This document shows positions 43,183 through 51,120 of a stretch of 60,627 nt of DNA, piece by piece. Below the pieces are notes generated by a model. The model was not told where the DNA came from. It did not search any database and saw only the letters and a program-made list of their open reading frames with translations. The translations under genes were made by a program, and so were the position numbers. Position 1 is the stretch's first letter, and every line of letters starts with the position of its first letter. This DNA comes from Phycisphaerae bacterium (GTDB taxonomy: Bacteria; Planctomycetota; Phycisphaerae; Phycisphaerales; SM1A02), in NCBI GenBank assembly GCA_002717655.1, contig PBAY01000013.1:1-60627 (forward strand), read 5' to 3'.

Positions 43183-45648
43183 TCATGGAACACTCAGAAT
43201 CCGACTGTTCCCACTGTCGAGGATGAAGGTCTGGCCTGCCTGCTGCATCACCACCCATGGATCACGCAATTGCCCCTCCCCCCAGCCCCAGCCACCTGCT
43301 GAAGACTGCAATTCACCAGCAGCTGAATACTTCAACAGCCGATGGGAGCCGAGGTCCGTGACCAGCATCGATCCATCCGCCTGAACCCAGAGGCCAAAGG
43401 GAACTTGCAGCGGGCCTACGACATCACCCTGAACCAGGACTCGAGCTTCGCCTGTGACTGGGTGAATTGACTGAACTCGTCTGTTGCGAGCATCTGCAAC
43501 AATCAACTGTTCACCATCAGGCGTGAACATGATCGATTGAGGCCGCTGAAACTGCCCGACCTCGACACCTGGACTTCCAAGGGTCCGAACCCACTCCAGA
43601 TCCTGATTGAAGACCTGAATGCGGTCATTGCCACCATATTCTGAAATGTAGATCAGATCATCAGGGCCAAAGGTGATATCCGTTGGATAGATGAACTCCC
43701 CCGCCTCGGTTCCATACCTGCCGAATTCATGCAGAACCTGTCCCTGATTGTCGTAGATCAGAACACGATGTTCATGAGTATCCGGTATCCATACCTTCCC
43801 ATCAGGACTCGTACTGATACCTGTCGGTCTGCCGTGATCAATTCGTGGCATCATCCAGTCAAGCACCGGACTTCCATCCGAACGGAGTCGCTGAACTCGA
43901 CCACCTTTCTCAATGACATAGAAGTCGCCGGTCTCCTGATCGATTGCAGCAGCTCTCGGGTAGTCGAACCGCCCCGGGGATCTCCCCGGACCTCCGAGTA
44001 CCGCGTCGACCTGAAGAACCGGGTCGACTTCACCCTGCTGTTCACAGCCAAACATGACCAACAGTGTCATCATCATCACCATCAGCGAGCTTGAGTTACC
44101 AAATGGCTTCCACGGGCGTGTCAACAAGGCAAGCACGATCGCAACCATCGCACCAAGTGCGACAAGGAAGGCCAGTACGGCGATTACGGTCTCCGGGCGT
44201 TGATAGTGCATGGCATTCAGAACCGTAACGCTGATCGGCGGCGAAGGTGCAGGCGGCGCCAACTGCATGGTGATCGGAATCTCTCCCAGTGACAACAACA
44301 TGGTGATCAAACCAACCACGAGCGACATGAAGCACACCCTCTGACCATCACCCGACCACCGGCCTCCATGCAACTGCCTGAGGTCGCGAAGATCCCGAGG
44401 CTCGGACCAGACGGCCCATCGTGCTGCAAGAGCTGCGATGCCTCCAAGCGAAGCAATGAGACCCACATGCATCGCCAGACCGCTGCTGAGGATCCAGACC
44501 TGCAGGCTTTCTGATGGCAGAAGATCAATTCCAGCTTGAACCATCATCGAAATGAGTGAGCCTGGAAACAGGAACATGGCAAACCAGATCATGGCCAGAC
44601 TCTCGCCACACCAGCGATTCCATCGCACAGTGGACCGAAGCAGACCGAGCAAGCCAAGAAAGATGATGACTCCGACAACACCGACCAGCAAACCACGCAG
44701 AAGGTCTCGCAGAATCGCACCCCCATGCTGACGCCACAGATCAAACGAATCGAGATCCAGATTCATCACCAGCAGGACGATGGGCAACACAACCGTACAC
44801 ATCCAAAGCGCCAGAAAGACGAGGATTGATCGCTTCGAAGATGGCGGCGCTTCGACAGGCGTATCATCAACCGGACGCCTCATCACCAACCAGATCGTGA
44901 TGGCCGCCATCAAGGCGACAACGATGGCAGGCAACGCCAGCCAACCCATCGCCACCGGACCAGCCTGAACGGCCCCCAGTGCACGAAGTTCATTTCCGAT
45001 GGTGAACACACCAGCAAGATCAAAGCAGATCACATTGCCGAAGACCAAGGCGGATACCAGCATGCCGCCCAGAAGAAGACCGCCGATTTCATGATGCAAT
45101 CTGGCCACCGTGAATTGCCACCACGAGGCCCCGTCAGTGCGCAACTGTTCACTTCTTGATCTGGGCCAGCTTGCTGCAGCAGGCGCCACACAGAGACTGA
45201 CCAGTGGCCATGACCATCCAACAAGTGCCACACCAAGCGTGAACTGTCGACCAAGCCCGATGGCTTCTCGGTCAACCAGCCAGCGAAACAACCATGAGTC
45301 CGCCGGCCAGGTCTGCCACCAGGAATAGAAGATGGCATAGGCCGGGACCAGCAATGGAATCAACATCGCAGACATGACCAGAGGCCAACTGAAACCGAGT
45401 CTGCCTTGACGACGAGCCGCAAGACAGGAACCAAGCATGCGACCTGGCAACCACCCCAGCAGCATGGCAAGCAACGCAGTCCCGATCGACCAGCACAACG
45501 TACGCAGGGACAACTCACTCCAGCTATGAAGCGACGGTACTTCAGATGCTTCGGCAACCAACGGCTGCACAATCAGGCCCAGCAAGGGGCCTGCCAGCGC
45601 GATCACGCCCAGCAGGATGACCAGCAGGATGACACTACGGCGCAACAT
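43183..45648 (-). CDS. ABC permease fused to NHL-repeat propeller
   Basis: 821 residues. Residues 1-520 have about 12 membrane helices in two halves, with the layout of iron(III)/thiamine-type permeases; EAA-like loops occur at RSRSEQLRTDGASWWQFTVARL and EPRDLRDLRQLHGG. Near residue 530 a hydrophobic Met-rich segment (LMVMMMTLLVMFGC) ends in a lipobox-like FGC with Cys535, and an NHL beta-propeller of about 275 residues follows (DYPRAAAIDQETGDFYVIEK, PDGKVWIPDTHEHRVLIYD). The frame is unbroken. The propeller should be on the outer face. It overlaps the binding-protein gene by 14 nt; no ATPase gene is adjacent. Confidence 0.88.
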   Translation of the reverse strand: MLRRSVILLVILLGVIALAGPLLGLIVQPLVAEASEVPSLHSWSELSLRTLCWSIGTALLAMLLGWLPGRMLGSCLAARRQGRLGFSWPLVMSAMLIPLLVPAYAIFYSWWQTWPADSWLFRWLVDREAIGLGRQFTLGVALVGWSWPLVSLCVAPAAASWPRSRSEQLRTDGASWWQFTVARLHHEIGGLLLGGMLVSALVFGNVICFDLAGVFTIGNELRALGAVQAGPVAMGWLALPAIVVALMAAITIWLVMRRPVDDTPVEAPPSSKRSILVFLALWMCTVVLPIVLLVMNLDLDSFDLWRQHGGAILRDLLRGLLVGVVGVIIFLGLLGLLRSTVRWNRWCGESLAMIWFAMFLFPGSLISMMVQAGIDLLPSESLQVWILSSGLAMHVGLIASLGGIAALAARWAVWSEPRDLRDLRQLHGGRWSGDGQRVCFMSLVVGLITMLLSLGEIPITMQLAPPAPSPPISVTVLNAMHYQRPETVIAVLAFLVALGAMVAIVLALLTRPWKPFGNSSSLMVMMMTLLVMFGCEQQGEVDPVLQVDAVLGGPGRSPGRFDYPRAAAIDQETGDFYVIEKGGRVQRLRSDGSPVLDWMMPRIDHGRPTGISTSPDGKVWIPDTHEHRVLIYDNQGQVLHEFGRYGTEAGEFIYPTDITFGPDDLIYISEYGGNDRIQVFNQDLEWVRTLGSPGVEVGQFQRPQSIMFTPDGEQLIVADARNRRVQSIHPVTGEARVLVQGDVVGPLQVPFGLWVQADGSMLVTDLGSHRLLKYSAAGELQSSAGGWGWGEGQLRDPWVVMQQAGQTFILDSGNSRILSVP

Positions 45649-46696
45649 CAGGTGTATCCTGACTCAGGATCCGAATCGCTTCACCTACTGCCAGTTGATA
45701 CTGAGCCGCCGTCGTGGAGAGATCGACCTGCATCGGATCCGGAACGACCAACTCCGGAAACTGTGCGGCCACCTCAGGCTGCAGCGGTATGTTGCCGGAA
45801 GTCGATTCGGCCAATGCCACGGCGACTTCATCTGACAACAGGAAATCCACCAATTGGCCGGCATGAGGATGCTGTCTACCTTTGATGAGCGCCACCGTAT
45901 TGGGCATCAGGAACGTACCTGCCTGAGCTACAGGTCCTACTGGATGCATGACAAGACCAGCACCCAGTCGATTTGCGGCACGCACATCATCCGCATCCGT
46001 CAAACCAATCAAGGCTCTGCCTGAGCGCACTTCATCCACGACTGCCGCATTTCCACCTGGCAGAATTCGAATGTCATTCTCGCCAAGACAGGCCAGCCAA
46101 TGGTTGAAGTCCTCACTTCTTCCATTTGATTCATGCCAGACACGCAAGGCTGCCAGATGACCACCGGTCGTACCAAAGCGAGGATCGGCCATGACAATCC
46201 GACCCTTCCATTTCGAATCACAGAGATCCTGAAGCGATCGGGGAACCAGATCTTCGCCAAGCACTGCCGGATCACTGACCAGCACACGTGGTCGAGGTGA
46301 AAATCCATACCACAACCGATTTGCGTCACGCCAGAGTTCAGGCCAGTTCATCACGGCTTCTGATGCATGAGGATGCAGCAGATTCTCCTCGGCAAGTGCA
46401 ATGGTCAGCATCGCCTCCGAAGACCAGAAGACATCTGCCATGGGTCGATGCCGTTCGGCTCTGAGTCGGTCTACCAATCCAGTCGTCTTGGTGGCCTCTG
46501 TGTCACCAACAAGATGAACGGGTATGCCAGTACGTTCTGAAAAACGTTTCACAAGAGGCCTGGCAACATATTCATCCGCCGAAACGTACAGAACGATCGG
46601 CTTGACACCATCATCACAGCTCACGGCTCCGAACAATGACGACATCAACAGAATCAGAAGCCCGGAAAGACTGGATCTATTCACCTTCAGGAGCAT
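45635..46696 (-). CDS. Substrate-binding lipoprotein of iron-type ABC transporter
   Basis: 353 residues. A signal peptide ends in the lipobox FGAVSC. The body is a Fe3+-type binding protein: VLYVSADEYVARPLVKRFSE, ATKTTGLVDRLRAERHRP, ADVFWSSEAMLTIALAEENL, and VRSGRALIGLTDADDVRAA. This is the FutA/FbpA/IdiA-like fold that binds ferric ion, though the metal-binding tyrosines cannot be proven here. It probably delivers its ligand to the fused permease encoded next. It overlaps the coiled-coil gene by 20 nt. Confidence 0.9.
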   Translation of the reverse strand: MLLKVNRSSLSGLLILLMSSLFGAVSCDDGVKPIVLYVSADEYVARPLVKRFSERTGIPVHLVGDTEATKTTGLVDRLRAERHRPMADVFWSSEAMLTIALAEENLLHPHASEAVMNWPELWRDANRLWYGFSPRPRVLVSDPAVLGEDLVPRSLQDLCDSKWKGRIVMADPRFGTTGGHLAALRVWHESNGRSEDFNHWLACLGENDIRILPGGNAAVVDEVRSGRALIGLTDADDVRAANRLGAGLVMHPVGPVAQAGTFLMPNTVALIKGRQHPHAGQLVDFLLSDEVAVALAESTSGNIPLQPEVAAQFPELVVPDPMQVDLSTTAAQYQLAVGEAIRILSQDTPDVAP

Positions 46697-48455
46697 CCTT
46701 GCCCGCAGGTTCTACTGAAGCGCCGGACCCTGACTTGGCTGCAGGCTTGCTCGACTCTGATGCAGCATCTGCTTCAACTGCCTTTTCAACAGCATCCTTG
46801 TCACCAAAGTAGTGCTTCAACGCATCGTGATACTGTCGTGGCAACGGTGTGTCGTTCATGGCCTCATCAAAGCCTTCACGCGCCACTTCCTGAGCACGTT
46901 CAAGGGTGAGGCTTGATTCTCCCACCACCAGATCACGATCAACCGGCATGCGTGCGGTGATCGGACCTTCTCCTGGCGTCTGGCTGTCATCGGACATCGT
47001 GGTACTGGTCGCCGTCTCCTGAGCGCCCGCAGAATCTCCGACACCGCCGTAGCCCCCGGTCCCACCCTGATTCATCGACGGCTTCGCACTGGCAAGACCC
47101 TGCCCCAGTTTGTTGCACTGGCTCTGACAGGCGCTGCGACTGGCCTTGGCCTGCTTGATCATCTCCTGCAACTGTTCCAGCTGACTGAGTTGGTTGGACA
47201 TTGATTGCCCGGACTCGCCTGGCTTTGGAGTGTTTCCACCCTTGCATGACTGACATTGCTTGCAGGCACTTTCGGTTGCCTTGGCGAGTTCCTCGAGCAT
47301 CTTGCGAGCCTGCTCATTTGATTCTGCCATTTCCTGCAGCTGCTGCTTCTGCGATTCGTTCAGGCCCTCGGCATTCTCAATGGCCTGCTTCAACGCCTCG
47401 GGATCATTGGCAAGATTGGGGTCAAGACCTGCCTGTTTCAATGCATCCTGCAAGTCCTGCTGATTCTGAGACAGCGCCTCCAGCTCACTTGCCAGCTGCT
47501 GCAAGGCCTCCGCCGCCTGATCAAGCTGCTCATCCGTCAATGAACCGGATTCCAACTTGTCCTGAAGTGATGACAACGCCTTCTGAGCTTCGGCAAAATC
47601 AGACTTGGACAAGGATTCAACCAGATCCTTGATCGTGCTGTCCTTGGATTCGTTCAGTTCTTTGAGTGATTCCTCGAGTTGCTTCATGGCCTGACTTTCA
47701 GGGCCATTGAGCATTTCTTCGAGCTTGCGATCAAGTTGACTGACTCGCTTGAGCGCCTCTCGTCGGATCGACTCCTCATCCTGTTTGGTCTCGAGGGAAG
47801 CCTCGGTCTGAGACTGGAGCTCATCAAGAACATCCGACATGGCTTCAGCCAAAGCTGGATCTTCCTTGATTGCCTCGATGGTTGCTTCCACGGTGTCACT
47901 GGCATTCTGACGGACCACTTCAAGATCTACTTCTTCCACTTCATTGCTGGAGAGCAGATCCCACTGGCCGAAGAACGTGATGATCAGGGCCAACAGCACA
48001 AGTGCAGGAGAAGCCCACCACATCGGCGGCGGCGCAATCCGGAATCGACGGCGAGCTTGCTCTCTTGTCTGCGGTGCACCGGCGACACTTGTGGCGTCTT
48101 CTACGACAGCAAGTGCAAACGGGTCGTTTCGATCATGACAAGCCAGAGCCGTGGAGAGTCGATCCTTCAAGCCCAGTTCCGTGTCAATCAACCGAGCTGT
48201 ACTCATTGTTTCAGGACGAGTGCGATACCAGGAGAAGAGTCCGAATCCAACAGCAAGCCCACTGAAGCTGATGATGATCCAATTCCAGGGAAGCCATGCT
48301 TCAGCCCCCCAGCGATCCATGATCGCCAGAAGCACCCCAATCGTGGCGAAGACGAGGCAAGCCAGACTGAAACCGATGAGCGCGACGGACAGACGCTGCC
48401 GCCGACGCACCAGTCGAACCACTCGCATGATTTCCTGTTTCTGCCTGTCGTCCAC
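46677..48455 (-). CDS. Membrane-anchored coiled-coil protein, unknown
   Basis: 592 residues from GTG 48455, 5 nt after a perfect AGGAGG; the frame extends to 48566 but that start lacks a site. Three N-terminal hydrophobic helices are seen (LIGFSLACLVFATIGVLLAI; NWIIISFSGLAVGFGLFSWY; WWASPALVLLALIITFFGQW), then about 300 residues of Gln/Glu/Leu-rich coiled coil and two Cys clusters (CKQCQSCKGG and CQSQCNKLG). A Gly-rich spacer and a C-terminal helix (LERAQEVAREGFDEAM) follow. It resembles DUF4175-like proteins that accompany MoxR/vWA genes. The Cys clusters could bind metal or form disulfides. Function unknown. Confidence 0.8.
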   Translation of the reverse strand: MDDRQKQEIMRVVRLVRRRQRLSVALIGFSLACLVFATIGVLLAIMDRWGAEAWLPWNWIIISFSGLAVGFGLFSWYRTRPETMSTARLIDTELGLKDRLSTALACHDRNDPFALAVVEDATSVAGAPQTREQARRRFRIAPPPMWWASPALVLLALIITFFGQWDLLSSNEVEEVDLEVVRQNASDTVEATIEAIKEDPALAEAMSDVLDELQSQTEASLETKQDEESIRREALKRVSQLDRKLEEMLNGPESQAMKQLEESLKELNESKDSTIKDLVESLSKSDFAEAQKALSSLQDKLESGSLTDEQLDQAAEALQQLASELEALSQNQQDLQDALKQAGLDPNLANDPEALKQAIENAEGLNESQKQQLQEMAESNEQARKMLEELAKATESACKQCQSCKGGNTPKPGESGQSMSNQLSQLEQLQEMIKQAKASRSACQSQCNKLGQGLASAKPSMNQGGTGGYGGVGDSAGAQETATSTTMSDDSQTPGEGPITARMPVDRDLVVGESSLTLERAQEVAREGFDEAMNDTPLPRQYHDALKHYFGDKDAVEKAVEADAASESSKPAAKSGSGASVEPAGKDAPEGE

Positions 48456-48460
48456 GACAA

Positions 48461-48466
48461 CCTCCT
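48461..48466 (-). promoter_or_regulatory. Shine-Dalgarno AGGAGG fixing the coiled-coil gene start
   Basis: Read on the minus strand, AGGAGG stands 5 nt before GTG 48455. It decides this start over the longer open frame beginning at 48566, which would overlap the upstream gene by 74 nt. Confidence 0.75.
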
Positions 48467-48492
48467 GAGGCCATGATTCTTCCACCTCAAGT

Positions 48493-49071
48493 TTACCCCT
48501 CAACCGGTGGAGACAAGGCCTTTCTGCCGCGACTGCGGATGACGATGCCCACCACGAGGCACCCAACCCCGGTTGGGCCCAGAATTACGGCAATGAATGC
48601 CGCCACAAGTACGGGCATGAACACGGAAACCAGACCGGACTGACCATAGGCGTAGACCGCCTGCTGCTGACCCTCACCAGCGGACTCCCCGATCAGCTTC
48701 CAGGATCCAACCGACAACTCGGCCGAGCCGATCACACGGCCCCGGCGACCACCAAGACTGTAGGTCGCGGCAACCTTGGGGGCCGACAGTTCCATTCTGC
48801 GATCATCTTCAAGCGACACCACATACAGATTCATCGGAGGCTCGACTGGCGAAGCGATCTGAACACCATCGATGACGGACACCGGTTCATAAGCCACATC
48901 GAGCGTCCCAGGCTCCTGCATCATGATCTCGACCTCGCCAGGCATCAGGACCGGCTTCATGTCGAAACTCGACACGGAGCGGTAGACACCGATCGCGAAA
49001 ATCACGATGGCAAGAATCATCAATCCCGCACCAGAGAGTATCCAGTTCCTGCCTGAGCGAGGCGCACTCAA
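48493..49071 (-). CDS. Two-TM membrane protein, unknown
   Basis: 192 residues. An N-terminal membrane helix (LSGAGLMILAIVIFAIGVY) and a C-terminal one (VFMPVLVAAFIAVILGPTGVGCLVVGIVI) flank an extracytoplasmic domain of about 100 residues rich in beta strands (LMPGEVEIMMQEPGTLDVAY, NLYVVSLEDDRRMELSAP). The architecture resembles small envelope proteins of unknown role; no family is recognised. Start TTG 49071 overlaps the nrnA stop by 4 nt and has GGAG upstream. Confidence 0.72.
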   Translation of the reverse strand: MSAPRSGRNWILSGAGLMILAIVIFAIGVYRSVSSFDMKPVLMPGEVEIMMQEPGTLDVAYEPVSVIDGVQIASPVEPPMNLYVVSLEDDRRMELSAPKVAATYSLGGRRGRVIGSAELSVGSWKLIGESAGEGQQQAVYAYGQSGLVSVFMPVLVAAFIAVILGPTGVGCLVVGIVIRSRGRKALSPPVEG

Positions 49072-50108
49072 GAGCCTGTCTCCAACTGGGAGACTGCTTC
49101 GTCAAGAATCACTCGGGCGTTCTCGATTGAGCCCATGACCCGTGCACCCGATGCATGCACATGACCTCCACCGCCAAGCTTGTTGGCCAGATCACTGACA
49201 TTCACGAATGGCGAGCCTGGAGTAAACGGTGGCTTGGAGCGGAAGCTCAGCTTGGTCTCCTGACCATCTTCACAGCACATCAGAACAGCGAACTCGACGG
49301 TGCTGATCTGCAGCGGAACATTCACCACTCCAGGCAATTCGCCCTGCGTCCCACCCGTCTCCTTGAAGTCTTCGGGTCGCAGAGACATGATGGCTCCACG
49401 CCCATCAAGCACATATTCAATGGACTGCATGGCTCGAGCCTGAAGCGCCAGCCTCGAAGGAGCTGCGGTTTCTTCGATTGTTCGATACAGACCATCACGA
49501 TTGAGGCCTATCTCGAGAAGTTCAGCCGCGACTCGAAATGCTCTTGCATCAGCATTGCTGTGACGGAACCAGCCCGTGTCGGTTGCCAGCCCGCAGTACA
49601 AGGCCTCGGCAACACTGCCGGTTCCACCATTGATCACGACTCCCATTTCATGAAGGAGTTCCTTGATCAGGATCGTGCATGACGCCGCCGTTGAATCGAC
49701 GTATCGCCTGGCACCCATTTCATTGCCTGATGCATGGTGATCAATGACTACGACATGATCAGATCTGTCGCGAATCCAATCCGCCATGAGTTCAACCTGA
49801 CTGAACGCCCCCGTATCAACCACGAGAATTAGATCTTCTCCCCCGGCGGGCATGCCCTGAGAGGCATCATGCCAAGGGGTGGTGCCTGCTACCGAACGCA
49901 TGGCGCTCGAGACCGGACCCATCAACACGACTTCCACCTTGTCCGGCATGGCACGCTTGAGTGCCATGGTGGATCCGATGGCATCACCATCAGGCTTGGC
50001 ATGGGTAGTGACGAGAATCCGTTTCGCATCCTGAATGAGGGAGGCAACGGTGGTCAGATCAGTATTGGATTCATAGATGAACATGTCGGTGTGGCATTCT
50101 ACCGGCAT
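49068..50108 (-). CDS. nrnA: DHH-family phosphoesterase, NrnA-like
   Basis: 346 residues. The DHH domain has VTTHAKPDGDAIGSTMALKR, LVVDTGAFSQ and VVIDHHASGNE; the DHHA1 domain ends with NKLGGGGHVHASGARV. This matches oligoribonuclease/pAp-phosphatase NrnA, which degrades nanoRNA and recycles 3'-phosphoadenosine 5'-phosphate. Start ATG 50108 overlaps ribF by 10 nt; an alternative ATG 50084 does not overlap. It is cytoplasmic. The gene symbol rests on family resemblance only. Confidence 0.88.
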   Translation of the reverse strand: MPVECHTDMFIYESNTDLTTVASLIQDAKRILVTTHAKPDGDAIGSTMALKRAMPDKVEVVLMGPVSSAMRSVAGTTPWHDASQGMPAGGEDLILVVDTGAFSQVELMADWIRDRSDHVVVIDHHASGNEMGARRYVDSTAASCTILIKELLHEMGVVINGGTGSVAEALYCGLATDTGWFRHSNADARAFRVAAELLEIGLNRDGLYRTIEETAAPSRLALQARAMQSIEYVLDGRGAIMSLRPEDFKETGGTQGELPGVVNVPLQISTVEFAVLMCCEDGQETKLSFRSKPPFTPGSPFVNVSDLANKLGGGGHVHASGARVMGSIENARVILDEAVSQLETGS

Positions 50109-51010
50109 GGATAGAGACTGATCAGCGATCGAACGGTGCCCAGATCAGCTTGAATCGCCTGCTTGAGCAACTCCAGATCTTCATAGATCAGTTGTTCACG
50201 AATCCAATCACACAAGTCGATCGACAGGTGCCAGCCGTACGCTCCCACACGGCCCTCGAAGCCCAGAAGATGGGCTTCACAACTCCGGTGGTCATCACCA
50301 AAGCTGGGATTTGAGCCGATGCTCACCGCTGCTGGAAAGGTCTCGCCATCGGGCATCGAAGCCATGCCTGCATAGACCCCGTCACGCGGGAGAATCAGGC
50401 TGCCTGTGTTGAGATTGGCTGTTGGACAACCAATGGTCCGACCACGCTGATGACCCTGCACGACTTCACCCTCGATCACCCAGGGACGCCCAAGTACACA
50501 AGCAGCATCGCGAACCCGCCCTTGCTCAAGAAGACGTCTCACCATCGAACTTCGAGCTGGAACAAGACTGCAGTCCGTCAAGTTCACACTCACCGGGTCA
50601 ATGGGATGCACCGTGAATCCCATCTCCTCGCCAACCGTCCTGAGAAGCGCAAGATCACCCCGACGTCCCTTGCCGAATCGGAAATCCCGACCCTCGACGA
50701 CATGTTTGAACTCAAAGCGTTCTACCAGACTTCTGATGAAGGACTTCGCATCCTGTGCAAGCAATTCAGGAGTCGGGTCCAGAACAACCAGCTCATCCAC
50801 ACCCGCGGATTCAAGCAGGCTGGCCCGCCGATCAGCGGTCATGACACGGGGAGGAACCCTTGCAGGCGAGAGTACCGTCGCAGGGCTCGAGGAAAAGGTG
50901 ACAGCCACCACCCTGCCTTCGCCACCTGCTGCGGCTCTGGCGTGGTCGATAATAGCCTGATGGCACAGATGAACCCCATCAAACATTCCAATGGAAAGTA
51001 CAGTCGACAC
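50099..51010 (-). CDS. ribF: Riboflavin kinase / FAD synthetase with altered HxGH motif
   Basis: 303 residues. The N-terminal adenylyltransferase starts VLSIGMFDGVHLCHQAI. The usual HxGH is HLCH here: Cys replaces Gly, as read from CAT CTG TGC CAT. VEGRDFRFGKGRRGD and VPARSSMVRRLLEQG are the next family motifs. The C-terminal flavokinase has GHQRGRTIGCPTANLNTG and DGVYAGMASMPDG. It normally converts riboflavin to FMN and FAD. The Cys variant may alter the adenylyltransferase half. Start GTG 51010. It heads the minus-strand operon and is divergent from the glutamate dehydrogenase gene. Confidence 0.93.
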   Translation of the reverse strand: MSTVLSIGMFDGVHLCHQAIIDHARAAAGGEGRVVAVTFSSSPATVLSPARVPPRVMTADRRASLLESAGVDELVVLDPTPELLAQDAKSFIRSLVERFEFKHVVEGRDFRFGKGRRGDLALLRTVGEEMGFTVHPIDPVSVNLTDCSLVPARSSMVRRLLEQGRVRDAACVLGRPWVIEGEVVQGHQRGRTIGCPTANLNTGSLILPRDGVYAGMASMPDGETFPAAVSIGSNPSFGDDHRSCEAHLLGFEGRVGAYGWHLSIDLCDWIREQLIYEDLELLKQAIQADLGTVRSLISLYPCR

Positions 51011-51120
51011 ACCAAGAGGTTACCCCATGGGACGGGGGTAATCGTCACAAAGCTGAAGATGTGACCTCCATATCGGCCTCTACTATTGCAGCAGCGTGGG
51101 GGGCAGGCTACTCTTCCGCG

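Noticed and set aside
44056..44090. Trinucleotide CAT repeat-like stretch (GTCATCATCATCACCATC)
   Set aside because: It encodes the Met-rich hydrophobic segment of the permease-NHL fusion; too short and imperfect to be a microsatellite.
43183..45648. Possible frameshift or assembly error joining permease and lipoprotein genes
   Set aside because: The frame is continuous with good coding character on both sides and no internal ribosome-binding site precedes the Met-rich segment, so I kept it as one fused gene; coverage data would decide.
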